Position numbers and translations under genes: made by a program
The notes under the pieces: generated by a model
Database searches by the model: none
Seen by the model: only the letters and a program-made list of their open reading frames with translations
What the model was told of the DNA's origin: nothing
Part shown: in pieces, positions 17,000 to 26,023 of the stretch
How positions within the stretch are numbered: the first letter of the stretch is position 1
How the letters are laid out: every line of letters starts with the position of its first letter
Source: Acidobacteriota bacterium
Lineage (GTDB): Bacteria; Acidobacteriota; Terriglobia; Bryobacterales; Bryobacteraceae
NCBI GenBank assembly: GCA_003223115.1
Contig: QHXW01000311.1
Coordinates: forward strand, 1 to 57,249
Reading direction: 5' to 3'
DNA: 57,249 nt

Positions 17000-18880
17000 A
17001 TGGGGGTCTTGCTGTCCGCCATCGTGGCGTTACTTGCGTTAACTCTGGCGCCGCATCTACTTTTTTATTTCGATATCACGCCAAAAATCGTCGTGCTGCT
17101 GGTGGGAACCGCAATGGCATTGCCACTGGCGTTCGGCTTCGTCCGAGCGCGATCTCGCGAGATGCGGTGGTTCGAACTGCTTCTTGTGGCGATGGCCCTC
17201 TCGCTCATCATTTCCACGCTTCTATCCGCTGACCGCGCGCTCTCATTCGGGGGCAGCAACTGGCGCCGCTTCGGCCTGCTGGTGCAATTAAGTGTGCTGG
17301 CGCTGGCCTGGATGGTGGGGCAATATACCGCGTCGAACCCTCCCCGAATTCGCGGCTTAATCGCCGTGATGGCGCTTTCCGGAATTCCCCCGGCGCTCTA
17401 TGGCATCGCGCAATATTTCGGTTGGGACCCATGCATCGATCCCAAGCTCTATCACATCGGCGAGGCCCCGTTCACCATCGTGCGGCCTCCGGGCACGCTG
17501 GGTTACGTCAGCTATTTTGCCACCTACCTGCTTTCGGTGATTTTCGCGGGAGCGGCCCTCGTCGTGGCGGAGCAAAAGGTTTTCTGGAGGCTGGCGGGAG
17601 CGGTCGCAGTGATGGCCGGCTGCATGGCTCTGTTCCTCACCGGGACGCGCGCGGCAATGCTCGGTCTTCTCGGCGGGGTCTGCTTTTTGATTTTGTGGTT
17701 TCGCCCCGCGATGCGTGCGCGTGTGCTGGGCGCGGTGCTGGCCGTCGCGCTGGCCGTCGCGCTGGGAATGGCCCTCTTTTATTTCTCTCCTCCGGGCGAG
17801 TTGTTGCGTAGCCGGACCCGATGGTTCATCGAAGATCCGCACGGCGGTGCGCGCCCGCTTCTGTGGCGTGATTCGGTGCGCATGTCGGCTGTGCACTGGG
17901 CTTCCGGCTGGGGTCCTGAGACGTTCTCGATTTACTTTCCGCGCTATCAATCGGCTGATCTGGCGCGGGCCTATCCGGAGTTCTATCAGGAATCGCCGCA
18001 CAATATTTTTCTCGACGCGTTTTCGACTCAAGGAGCGCCGGGGCTGGTGCTGCTCGCCGCTATGACTGCGCTCGGATTTTATTGCCTCCGCCGCCTGCGC
18101 CCGGAACCCGCAATTGCCGCGCTCGGCGGCGTACTCGGAGCCGCACTGGTCGCGATCCTGATCAGCCAGCAGTTCACCAGCTTTATTGTTCCAACAGCCG
18201 TATATTTCTACCTGACCATCGCGTTGCTCGTAGCGTTGCTCCCGAACAGCGACCGTGAAGCCCCTGAACAGAGCCGCGACCGTGAGCGAGCAGATTCCCG
18301 TATGCGAATCGCCGGCACCTTCTCTATGCTTCCGATGTCACTATTGCTTATCGTTTTCGCCGTGCAGCTGTTCGTAGCTGACCGTTCACTGGCCAAGGTG
18401 GACCGGCTGATTCGAGACAGCAAGCTGGTCCAAGCCATGCGCGCATATCAGAACGTCGAGATCTGGGCGCCGCCGGGCATGCGCACAGAATTGTGGTATT
18501 CGCGGGCAATTACTGCTGCATCTTCGACTGCCAAAGATCCGCGCGAAGGCGTTCCGGCCTGGCATGAAGGTTTTGGCGCCGCGAAGCAAGCCGCGGAGAA
18601 TTCCGAAGAGCGCCAGAATGCCTGGTACAGCTTGTCGTCGTTCTATGGCCGTCAAAATGATTTCGCGCATACAGAGCAATGTCTCCGGGAGGCCATTTCG
18701 TTTGCGCCGAACTGGTTCAAGCCACACTGGGTACTGGCGCAAGTGCTGCGTCTGGCCGGGCGTCTTGAGGAAGCGCGCGCGGAAGCCTCGCTGGCTGCTG
18801 ACCTGGATGGGGGAAAGAACGCCGAAGTAACTCAAACGCTGGGGGAAATTAGTGCGGCTTTGAACATTTCCAAAAAGTAA
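17000..18880 (+). CDS. O-antigen ligase family protein with C-terminal TPR-like region
   Basis: The 626-residue protein has about 12 membrane segments in residues 1-430, with the Wzy_C-type loop containing the ESPHNIFLDAFSTQGAPGLVLL motif. After a final helix (MLPMSLLLIVFAVQLFVA), residues about 460-625 are soluble and alpha-helical with TPR-like pairs (NAWYSLSSFYGRQNDFAHTEQCLREAI, then HWVLAQVLRLAGRLEEARAEA). This bipartite architecture is common among ligases that act on glycans or glycoproteins, with the TPR part in the periplasm. The ATG at 17000 starts the first helix; upstream codons are antisense of the Wzz gene. A 12-base tandem repeat at 17738-17761 encodes LAVALAVA inside a helix. 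Confidence 0.82.
   Translation: MGVLLSAIVALLALTLAPHLLFYFDITPKIVVLLVGTAMALPLAFGFVRARSREMRWFELLLVAMALSLIISTLLSADRALSFGGSNWRRFGLLVQLSVLALAWMVGQYTASNPPRIRGLIAVMALSGIPPALYGIAQYFGWDPCIDPKLYHIGEAPFTIVRPPGTLGYVSYFATYLLSVIFAGAALVVAEQKVFWRLAGAVAVMAGCMALFLTGTRAAMLGLLGGVCFLILWFRPAMRARVLGAVLAVALAVALGMALFYFSPPGELLRSRTRWFIEDPHGGARPLLWRDSVRMSAVHWASGWGPETFSIYFPRYQSADLARAYPEFYQESPHNIFLDAFSTQGAPGLVLLAAMTALGFYCLRRLRPEPAIAALGGVLGAALVAILISQQFTSFIVPTAVYFYLTIALLVALLPNSDREAPEQSRDRERADSRMRIAGTFSMLPMSLLLIVFAVQLFVADRSLAKVDRLIRDSKLVQAMRAYQNVEIWAPPGMRTELWYSRAITAASSTAKDPREGVPAWHEGFGAAKQAAENSEERQNAWYSLSSFYGRQNDFAHTEQCLREAISFAPNWFKPHWVLAQVLRLAGRLEEARAEASLAADLDGGKNAEVTQTLGEISAALNISKK
17738..17761 (+). repeat. 12-bp perfect tandem repeat inside a membrane helix codon stretch
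   Basis: CTGGCCGTCGCG is present twice in succession and encodes LAVA twice within a hydrophobic segment of the ligase-type protein. The frame is kept. Confidence 0.8.
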
Positions 18881-18934
18881 ATTCTTTGCCAAAGGCTTGC
18901 TACTTGCCGGTAATTGGCGAAGAATACGAGTGTA

Positions 18935-19780
18935 ATGAAGTTTCTTCGCTGGGTCGCCCTCGTCGCTGTTTGCGCTTGCGTCGCTTTAGCGCAGGCACCC
19001 TCGGTGAACACAGGTGGCGTAGTCAATGCTGCAAGTTACGCCCCCTCGAATCCACCAGGATCTCTGATTACGATTTTTGGCGATGGGATGGCGACCCCTG
19101 GCTTACTCCTTAAGGCCAGTTCGGTCCCGCTCTCACTGCATATGCAAGGCCAATCAGACGACGTGTCGGTGACGGTCAATGATAAGCCAGCTCCAATATT
19201 TTACGTAACCAAGACGCAATCAAGTGTCCAGCTTCCATGGAGCGTGGCACCCGGGAGTGCCTCCATCGTAGTTACTCGCAACGGAAGCTCTTCACAGGCC
19301 AAGCCCGTGACGATCGCCACGTTTTCACCGGGTATTTTCACGATAAACACGCAGGGCACTGGCGCGGCTTGGGTGATCCATAACGACGACTACTCCGTGT
19401 CCCAGCCGGCAGCCGGTTGGCCGTATCCAAAGATCGCGGTCAGACCTGCAAAGGCCGGAGACATTCTTTTTGTCTATGCTACTGGACTCGGTCCGGTGGC
19501 GTCGCCGCCCAAGGACGGCGCGGTTCCTTGCCCGATATTCCCCGCCTGCCCTGCGAATTATGCCGAATCAGCATCGACCACCACGAAACCAACGGTAGTT
19601 ATTAACGGCGCGCCCATTCCAGCCCCCGACATGGTGTTCTCCGGGCTCACTCCGTTCTACGCCGGCGTGTATCAGTTGAACTTCAGACTGCCACCGGGGA
19701 TACCGGCGAGTAACGCGACAACGCTTGAGGTTCAGATCGGTGGCGTAACTTCAAATAAGGTCACATTCGCCACGCAGTAG
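18935..19780 (+). CDS. Secreted TIGR03437-family ('Solibacter' domain) protein
   Basis: The 281-residue protein has a signal peptide (MKFLRWVALVAVCACVALAQA) and then the TIGR03437 domain, recognised by VVNAASYAPSNPPGSLITIFGDGM, FYVTKTQSSVQLPWSV, GDILFVYATGLGPV and YAGVYQLNFRLPPGIP. The domain is abundant in Solibacter-group acidobacteria, usually as the C-terminus of much larger secreted proteins, and has no assigned function. Here it makes up the whole mature protein. A TTG at 18914 is a possible earlier start, but the ATG at 18935 begins at the signal peptide. It lies 54 bases after the TPR-ligase gene in the same direction. Its end is 4 bases from the convergent RES pseudogene. Confidence 0.85.
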   Translation: MKFLRWVALVAVCACVALAQAPSVNTGGVVNAASYAPSNPPGSLITIFGDGMATPGLLLKASSVPLSLHMQGQSDDVSVTVNDKPAPIFYVTKTQSSVQLPWSVAPGSASIVVTRNGSSSQAKPVTIATFSPGIFTINTQGTGAAWVIHNDDYSVSQPAAGWPYPKIAVRPAKAGDILFVYATGLGPVASPPKDGAVPCPIFPACPANYAESASTTTKPTVVINGAPIPAPDMVFSGLTPFYAGVYQLNFRLPPGIPASNATTLEVQIGGVTSNKVTFATQ

Positions 19781-19784
19781 CATC

Positions 19785-20249
19785 CTACTTCCGTAACCGC
19801 GAATCGAACGCGAACGCCTTGGGCCCCGACAATTTAATGCGGCCAAAATCGCGGTGTGCCGGATTCAGCAGGTAATTGCGTTCCTGAGGAATCACCACTG
19901 ACGGCGCCGACAGGACGGCCGTTTTGCCGGCTTTCACCCAGCGTGTTCCAATTTCCAATCAACTGAATCGTTTCGGGCGCAGGGTAATCTTGCCAACCCA
20001 CCGGGAGATCCTGGATCTCGATTGACGTGATTCGCATCCTCGCTGGAATGTCAGCGGTGATCGAAACAAGCGGCGGCCACTCATCAGCCTCGTCATTTAC
20101 CAGAAATTCGAGGGCCGCCAGTGCCAGCGTCGCCGACGTGTCCACTAAAGCCGTGCCAGGCCGGTTCCAGCGCCCGCCTGCGTGAAATGCCCTTCGCCTG
20201 AGAACGCCGTACGCGAGAATTTACGCGCTCGGATCCGCCATACCAGCAC
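19785..20249 (-). pseudogene. Broken RES-family toxin
   Basis: Reading from the GTG at 20249 gives the RES start (VWRIRARKFSRTAFSGEG), after which one C is missing from the run at 20190-20192 (plus strand). In the next frame follow AGGRWNRPGTALVDTSATLALAALEFLV and DLPVGWQDYPAPETIQLIGN. A 7-base tandem duplication (TTCCAAT twice, 19946-19959) then shifts the frame again. The true C-terminus continues as VIPQERNYLLNPAHRDFG and ends AFDSRLRK with a stop at 19785. RES toxins are NAD-degrading or NAD-modifying enzymes, and the RWN and ER residues characteristic of the family are present but in different frames. It is the partner of the intact Xre antitoxin upstream. No full toxin can be made without two frame corrections. 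Confidence 0.85.
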
Positions 20250-20302
20250 GAACCGGAATGCTCCTAGCACCTAGCCTAGACTCTCACCATGGAACGAGCC
20301 TG

Positions 20303-20737
20303 TTAGCTGTAGACCCCATGTTCAATGCGGCAAAGAACCTGTTCCACTTGGCGGGCGCCGATCTCGGTATCCAGTAACTCGAGAGGCGCGCACCCGCCTA
20401 GAGCGCGGTTCGGCTTTCGCATCCAATGCTGTGCTTTTTGCTTGTCTTCGAAAACCTCGAGAGCGCGGGCGGCCGCATGTGCCAGTCGCAGAAGGCGGTC
20501 GGATTCATCGGCGTGAAATCGCCGCTCTTGCTTGCGGCGGGCGAGCGTGCGGAGGGGCAAGGCCAAGGGGCGTGCGGCTTCCTCCCGATTGATTCCGAGC
20601 GTTTCGAGGACGCACTCGAAGGCGCGGTAGGGCAAACCAGCGCGAACAAGTTCGATTAAAGATGCATCGTCCGCCGGCCATTTTCCCAAGACGCCTTTGC
20701 CGCCGAGGACCTCGATCACCAGAGCCGTGGATGCCAT
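20303..20737 (-). CDS. Xre/MbcA/ParS-type antitoxin of a RES toxin-antitoxin pair
   Basis: The 144-residue protein has the Xre-type N-terminal helical DNA-binding region (SLIELVRAGLPYRAFECVLETLGINREEAARPLALPLRTLARRK). The C-terminal MbcA/ParS toxin-binding domain follows (DRLLRLAHAAARALEVFEDKQKAQHWMRKPNRALGG, then PLELLDTEIGARQVEQVLCRIEHGVYS). It normally neutralises the RES toxin by capping its active site and represses its own promoter. The frame is intact although the adjacent toxin has two frameshifts. It starts 76 bases beyond the end of the Oar-like receptor gene, on the same strand. Confidence 0.9.
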   Translation of the reverse strand: MASTALVIEVLGGKGVLGKWPADDASLIELVRAGLPYRAFECVLETLGINREEAARPLALPLRTLARRKQERRFHADESDRLLRLAHAAARALEVFEDKQKAQHWMRKPNRALGGCAPLELLDTEIGARQVEQVLCRIEHGVYS

Positions 20738-20813
20738 TCAGCACTTATTATTAGCGCCAACGGCACAAAGGATGACGATCAGAAGCTACGTTGTCACAAC
20801 CGGCCGGACCGCG

Positions 20814-23800
20814 TTAAAACTGAACCCTCGCCCCGAGCTGGAATGCGCGGGGACCACCGGAACCAAACACTTGTTGGACGCGGTTGGTCGGCTGGCCGAA
20901 GCTAGGTTCACGGATATTGCCGCTGTAACCCGACAGGTTGGCGATGTTAAACAGGTTGAATACCTCTCCGAACATGTGGAGCTTGTAACGCTCCCGAAAT
21001 TTGAAGATCTTGGTGAGACGCAGATCCTGCGATGAAAACCCATCGCCGAAGTTGTAATTCGACGGCGGCACGAGCGTCGGGATGTCTTGACCGCGCGGCG
21101 TTTTCTTCCCGGCGTAGTTCTGGTTGAATTGCTCAATCAAGCGGGCGAGGTCGCTCTTCCCGGCGCCGAAATTGAACTCGTTGTGCGTAGACCCCGGCAA
21201 ACGGTCGCCGTTAGTTCCATCGCCGTTGAAATCGAGTCCTGAGATCTTCACGTTCAATGGTCCTCTGCTGGCCGATTCGGAGATGAATGACGCCTGAAAG
21301 CCCCAGGGCAGGTCGACAATGCCTGCCACGTTCAAAACGTGGCGCGGGCTCTTGGGCCCCCAGCTCTCAAACCAGTTGTCATTGTTGTCGATGCCGTTGA
21401 AGCCGACCTGGCTCTGATACGCATAGGCGGCGCTGAGTTCAAAACGCCCCGAAAAGCGCTTGCTGAGCTTTGTCAGCAAGGCCTTGTAATGGTCGCGACC
21501 GGCCGGCGTGCGCACTTCGATGGGTCCGTTCGAGCACGCGGCGAAGGGATTCAGCGCATCGGCTCCTCCGCACACCGCCATCACGGGTCCGCCCACTTGA
21601 TTCCAGTGGTTGTAATCGATGTTGCCCATCTCCTCCTTCATGAACTGGCGGAACACGAAGTCGGCCTGAAGGACCAGATTCTGCGTCAACTGGCGTTGCA
21701 CCCCTACACTGAAGTGCTCGGAGTACGGCGTGGGAAAGTGTTCCGTAAGGAGATCGGATCCGGTCTTGAAGATCTGGATGTTGCGAATTGTTAAGTCCGT
21801 CGCGTGCGGGTCGCCCAATTGCTGCTGAATAGCGGCGCGCACAGGATCGAGAATCGCCAACATGAGCGCGCCATTGAAGTATGTCGGGCCATTGGTGAAC
21901 TCGAGCGGAGTTCCCGGAGGAACGCCCGGAATGCCTGGAATCGGGTTGGGCACGAAGGATCCGGGGATGGGGAAACGTCCATTGCCACGCGGGCCGATAA
22001 TGGAGCGCTCAATCAAACGCTTGTAAATATCGAAACTGTTGTAAAAGATGCCTGCTCCGCCGCGAACGACCGTCTTGTTGTCGTTTGAAACATTCCAGGC
22101 AAAGCCCATCGCAGGCGAAAAGTTGTTTCCGTCATGTCTTTCTTTCCCAAGACCATTTGCGCCGAGCAACGGAGCCAGGTACTGCGGCTTGGTCAGATCA
22201 TGATTTAACAAGTTGCTTTCGTACGACCAGCCCAGGCCGTAGTTGAGAGTGAAACGCGGAGTGACTTTCCACGTGTCCTGCGCGTACAAGTGAATCCGGT
22301 GGTCGCTCTTGGCATGGTTGATGTTGTATAGGGGAGGCTGGCTGGGATCGCCCACGCCCATCTCAAAGGCGGCCAGGGGCAGCTTCAGGATGTCCTGAAT
22401 GCTATTAAAGGAAGAGGGAATCGGAATCCTTAGCTGCGCCGGGACGAAGGAATTGTAAAGCCGCACCTCGGCAGGTGAATACAGAACCGACGCCGCAGGC
22501 TCTTCGAAGGCCCAGAAACCCGTGCCGATGTTAGCGTCCCATTCGCCGCCGAAACGCAGTCGATGAGAGCCTTTCTGCCAGGTCACGTCATCTGAGGTGA
22601 TGAAGCGACGAAGATCGCGCCCCTGTGGAGCGTTGGTTGTATCGCCGATGGTGAAGCCTGCGCCATCGATATCGATCTGTGGCAAGCCGAGGCCAATGCA
22701 GTCACCGGGGCACTCGCTCTTACTCAGGAACAGATTGCGGTTGTGCCAGTAGGTATAAGAGAAGCGGAAGTCGTTTACTAGGTTCGGGCGGAATGCGCTC
22801 GTGAGCGAGCCGATACTCTGATCGGCCCAATTGGTGTTTTTGAGCCAGTTCGACGGAAAGCTTGAACCGCTGCCCCGCGGCCCGATGGCATGATTACCAT
22901 CATGGGAGTAGCGCATAAACCAGGAATGCTTCTGGCTGATCCGGTTGTCCACTCGCGCTGTCACTTGATTGCCGATGTACGGTGTTCCGGCAATGGTGCC
23001 GAAGTGTGCGAATTCCGGCAGCAGCGGCTGCACGCTGACCACACCGTTCTGGTTGGTGTGCTCCAGGTTCGTGAAGAAGAACAAACGGTCTTTCTTGATG
23101 GGGCCGCCGATCAGAAAGCCAGACTGACGCCGCGCAAAAAACGGATCAGAGTTCGATGGATCACGGCTCAAGCCTGGGTAAGCAGCCATGTTGTGGTCTC
23201 GGAAAAAGAAGTATCCGCCGCCGTGAAAATCGTTGGTGCCGCCGCGCGTGACGATGTTAATCGCCCCAGCCCCGGTGATGCCGGTCGACAGATCGAAATT
23301 CGTGGTGGCGATCTGGAACTCCTGCACCACCTCCTGCGAGAAATTCTGTTGCGTGCCACCTTCAATCAGATTCACTACGCTCGAACCGTCAACAGTAACC
23401 CGCGTCTGGTCATCGTCTGCTCCCAGAATGTTGACACTGAATAGGGCGTTGTACTGCGACGTACTACTCGGCGACACAGTGACTCCGGGTTCAAGGAAGG
23501 CCAGTTGCAAGAAGCTGCGACCGTTGAGCGGGAGATTCTGAATTTGGCGCTGGGTGACGACGCCGCCTATAGCCTGAGTCTCGTAGTTGATCTGAGGCGC
23601 TTCGCCTTCCACCGTGACCACTTCTCGTGTGGCACCGACCGGCATCGACATATTTACCGAGACCACAGCCCCTGTCAATACCGTCGCTTGGCGCTCTACC
23701 GTGCGGAATCCCTGAGCTTCGGCCCTGACCTGATATGTGCCGGCCGGTAATGCCGATGCGCTGAACGTACCGTCCGCGTTCGCAGTGAGGGTGCGCGTCA

Positions 23801-23966
23801 GACCCGTGTCAGCATTCGATATCGTGATCTTTGGGTTCGGAATAACCCCGCCGGACTCATCGGTAACCGTGCCCGATATGGTTCCAATCGGCGCTTGCGC
23901 CAAGCCAATCACTGGGATTGTCATGAGGCACAGCCAAAGCGTACAAGATCGCGGCAAATTTGACAT
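20814..23966 (-). CDS. Oar-like TonB-dependent outer-membrane receptor
   Basis: The 1050-residue protein has a signal peptide (about 1-24, ending GLAQA). A carboxypeptidase-regulatory domain spans about 27-115 (GTISGTVTDESGGVIPNPKI ... AEAQGFRTVERQ). The plug at about 125-250 contains LPLNGRSFLQLAFLEPGV and GAGAINIVTRGGTNDFHGG, and the barrel ends in FQLGARVQF with a terminal Phe. It is the same architecture as the 6090-9308 protein but divergent in sequence. The ATG at 23966 has a GGGG-rich site upstream (AAGGGGTAGAAAC). Its ligand is unknown. The next downstream gene on the same strand is the Xre antitoxin, which may be partly co-transcribed. Confidence 0.88.
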   Translation of the reverse strand: MSNLPRSCTLWLCLMTIPVIGLAQAPIGTISGTVTDESGGVIPNPKITISNADTGLTRTLTANADGTFSASALPAGTYQVRAEAQGFRTVERQATVLTGAVVSVNMSMPVGATREVVTVEGEAPQINYETQAIGGVVTQRQIQNLPLNGRSFLQLAFLEPGVTVSPSSTSQYNALFSVNILGADDDQTRVTVDGSSVVNLIEGGTQQNFSQEVVQEFQIATTNFDLSTGITGAGAINIVTRGGTNDFHGGGYFFFRDHNMAAYPGLSRDPSNSDPFFARRQSGFLIGGPIKKDRLFFFTNLEHTNQNGVVSVQPLLPEFAHFGTIAGTPYIGNQVTARVDNRISQKHSWFMRYSHDGNHAIGPRGSGSSFPSNWLKNTNWADQSIGSLTSAFRPNLVNDFRFSYTYWHNRNLFLSKSECPGDCIGLGLPQIDIDGAGFTIGDTTNAPQGRDLRRFITSDDVTWQKGSHRLRFGGEWDANIGTGFWAFEEPAASVLYSPAEVRLYNSFVPAQLRIPIPSSFNSIQDILKLPLAAFEMGVGDPSQPPLYNINHAKSDHRIHLYAQDTWKVTPRFTLNYGLGWSYESNLLNHDLTKPQYLAPLLGANGLGKERHDGNNFSPAMGFAWNVSNDNKTVVRGGAGIFYNSFDIYKRLIERSIIGPRGNGRFPIPGSFVPNPIPGIPGVPPGTPLEFTNGPTYFNGALMLAILDPVRAAIQQQLGDPHATDLTIRNIQIFKTGSDLLTEHFPTPYSEHFSVGVQRQLTQNLVLQADFVFRQFMKEEMGNIDYNHWNQVGGPVMAVCGGADALNPFAACSNGPIEVRTPAGRDHYKALLTKLSKRFSGRFELSAAYAYQSQVGFNGIDNNDNWFESWGPKSPRHVLNVAGIVDLPWGFQASFISESASRGPLNVKISGLDFNGDGTNGDRLPGSTHNEFNFGAGKSDLARLIEQFNQNYAGKKTPRGQDIPTLVPPSNYNFGDGFSSQDLRLTKIFKFRERYKLHMFGEVFNLFNIANLSGYSGNIREPSFGQPTNRVQQVFGSGGPRAFQLGARVQF

Positions 23967-24225
23967 GTTTCTACCCCTTCAGGCAAGATGCGACCCGCAA
24001 AGCCCCGCCCTGCTCCAGTGAAATTATGCACCGTCCGCGAGCCTTGTCAAGCGTGAACCCGGATTTTACGCCGCTTAATTAGGGGCTGTTTGCCCTTGAA
24101 AAATGGCCCCGTCACGCGTCCCAAGCGCAGATTCTGTTCCTTGCCTCCTGCAAAGATCCAGTACCGTGTTTTATCGCGAGCGAGCGGTCTTGCAGGCGTG
24201 ATAGTGATCCATGGCCAGCGCTGGT
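23967..24225. promoter_or_regulatory. Intergenic region upstream of the Oar-like receptor
   Basis: This 259-bp gap contains the promoter side of the receptor gene and the 3' end of the YVTN gene, both on the minus strand. An open frame at 24047-24229 has no recognisable family features and I do not call it. No clear terminator is visible. Confidence 0.4.
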
Positions 24226-25221
24226 TCACTCGGCTGCGATCAGGCGTTTCGGGACTCTACCGACAGGGATGCGCGCGATTTCATGGCGCGTAGCGGCATC
24301 GATGGCCGAGACAGACTCTGCGCCTGCGTTCGACACATAACAGCGGCTGCCATCGGGCGTGAACGTCATCCAGTCGGGGCCATTTCCCACCGGTATGGCG
24401 CCCATCAGCTTCAAATCAGGCAACGAATACACCGACACGCAATTGCTGAGCAAGCTGGTTACCCAGAGCGTCTTGCGGTCCGGCGCGACAGCGATGCCGT
24501 GCGAAAAGGTGTGTGGGATCAGCGGTGTGGCATCGGCTGGTGCATCCGGCAGCAGCACGCGCCCGGTAGCCTTGCGCGCCTCGAAATCTACGATGACGAA
24601 ACCATGAAGATCGGACAGTTGGACAAATAGTCGTCGGGCGCTGCCGTCGGGTCCGGGTTCAATTGCCAGAGGGCGGGGGATACCATCGAGCGGAATTTCA
24701 AATTCAGGCTGCTCGGTTCGAATATTGATGGCGGTGAGTTTGCGATCACCCATGGAGGTCGCGATCATCCATTTGCCGTCCGGGGTGCAGTACACGTTAT
24801 GCGGGTTGAGCCCTACCGGGATTCTCTTGACCTTTTCTAGCGCCGCTGTGTCCACAACGTCCACCCAGGACTCGTTGCGGATACAGATGTACACGCGCTT
24901 TCCGTCCGGTGTGATCGCAAGATTGTTGGGCCGCTTGCCTAAAGGAATGCGCCGAATCATGCTCGACGTGGCACGGTCCACAACGTCCAGTACGTCCTGA
25001 CCTTCGCTGCTGACGTAAAACCGCTTTCCATCGGGCGACGCGGCCAATCCGTGCGGCTGGCCCGATACCTTGATCTCTCCGACAACCCGGTTCGCCTCCG
25101 GATCGATGATGCTGATGGTGTCTCCGCCGCTATTGGCCACATAGATGTGAACACCCTTGAAAGGCGTGCGTGCCGGCGCCGCCATCAGCGGAAGTGCCAT
25201 AAATATCGCGAACCATCTCAT
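24226..25221 (-). CDS. YVTN-family beta-propeller protein, exported
   Basis: The 331-residue protein has a signal peptide (MRWFAIFMALPLMAAPA) followed by seven repeating blades of the 40-residue YVTN/NHL type. Typical blade units are HIYVANSGGDTISIIDPEANRVVGEI, RFYVSSEGQDVLDVVDRATSSMIRRI and RCYVSNAGAESVSAIDAATRHEIARI, each followed by 'PxGxxPxxxxxxPDG'. It probably sits in the periplasm or outside as a protein-interaction propeller; no catalytic motif is visible. It is upstream of the receptor on the same strand with a 259-base gap, so they may or may not share a transcript. Confidence 0.88.
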   Translation of the reverse strand: MRWFAIFMALPLMAAPARTPFKGVHIYVANSGGDTISIIDPEANRVVGEIKVSGQPHGLAASPDGKRFYVSSEGQDVLDVVDRATSSMIRRIPLGKRPNNLAITPDGKRVYICIRNESWVDVVDTAALEKVKRIPVGLNPHNVYCTPDGKWMIATSMGDRKLTAINIRTEQPEFEIPLDGIPRPLAIEPGPDGSARRLFVQLSDLHGFVIVDFEARKATGRVLLPDAPADATPLIPHTFSHGIAVAPDRKTLWVTSLLSNCVSVYSLPDLKLMGAIPVGNGPDWMTFTPDGSRCYVSNAGAESVSAIDAATRHEIARIPVGRVPKRLIAAE

Positions 25222-25366
25222 GCGGCTCTAAAATACACTACGCGCGCGCCGCGCTCAAGCGTCATGGAGCCGGCCGAGCCGGCCGAGCGGTTTCGCACCG
25301 GGTGGTCTGGCGCACAGACGCCCGGAGTGATAAAAAGAGGTAGACGATTTTCGCGTCACGTCAGAT

Positions 25367-26020
25367 ATGAGAATGAAGCTGGTTGGCTGGATGGTAGCGC
25401 TGACTCTGGGTTTTGGCAGCGCTGAAACCATCCGTTTCGACATGAATGCTCCAGGTTCAATGCCCGCGGGGTGGACCGTGGTGGCGGCAACCGACCCCCC
25501 GCCAAAGTGGGAAGTCTTGAACGATCCGACCGCTCCCAGCAAGCCGAATGTTCTGCCCCTGGTCTCCAAGGGCGGAAGCGGCCATTTTCCGCTGGCGATT
25601 CTGGATAAGGCCGATTACAAAGACGGCGAGGTGAGCGTCAAGTTCAAGACCATGGCCGGAAAGAACGATCAGGCGGCCGGTCTGGTGTGGCGCTATCGCG
25701 ACGCGTCGAACTATTATCTGGTCCGCGCTAATGCGCTCGAGAATAATATCGTGATGTACAAAGTGGAAGAGGGCCGGTGGCTCTCATTGACTCCCAAAGG
25801 AAAGCCCGCCCGGGGCAATGGTGTGGCGCATCGGATCCCTTCGCGCACCTGGAGCATTCTGAAGGTGAGCTTCAGGAAATCCCGCTATGAGGTCTATTTT
25901 GACCACCGCAAGGTGTTCGAGGCGGAGGATGCAACCTTCATGGGACCGGGCAAAGTCGGGCTGTGGACCAAGGCGAACTGCGTCACTTACTTCGACGATT
26001 TCCAGTTTTCCGGGAAATAG
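25367..26020 (+). CDS. Exported DUF1080-like (3-keto-disaccharide hydrolase fold) protein
   Basis: The 217-residue protein has a signal peptide (MRMKLVGWMVALTLGFGSA) and a concanavalin-like beta-sandwich. Recognisable elements are FDMNAPGSMPAGWTVVA, the DGEVSVKFKTMAGKNDQAAGLVWRYRDASNYYLVRAN strand pair, and the terminal VGLWTKANCVTYFDDFQFSGK. Together these resemble the DUF1080/GH16-like domain used by acidobacteria and planctomycetes on sugars. No catalytic residues can be assigned with confidence. It is convergent with the GT39 gene and 3 bases from its end. Confidence 0.75.
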   Translation: MRMKLVGWMVALTLGFGSAETIRFDMNAPGSMPAGWTVVAATDPPPKWEVLNDPTAPSKPNVLPLVSKGGSGHFPLAILDKADYKDGEVSVKFKTMAGKNDQAAGLVWRYRDASNYYLVRANALENNIVMYKVEEGRWLSLTPKGKPARGNGVAHRIPSRTWSILKVSFRKSRYEVYFDHRKVFEAEDATFMGPGKVGLWTKANCVTYFDDFQFSGK

Positions 26021-26023
26021 GGC

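Noticed and set aside
24047-24229. 60-codon minus-strand open frame upstream of the Oar-like receptor
   Set aside because: No signal, motif or ribosome site; its composition looks like random GC-rich sequence and it overlaps the end of the YVTN gene.
24226-25221. YVTN protein as a quinoprotein or PQQ-dependent dehydrogenase
   Set aside because: The blades lack PQQ-binding tryptophan-docking motifs and the repeat is the short YVTN type.
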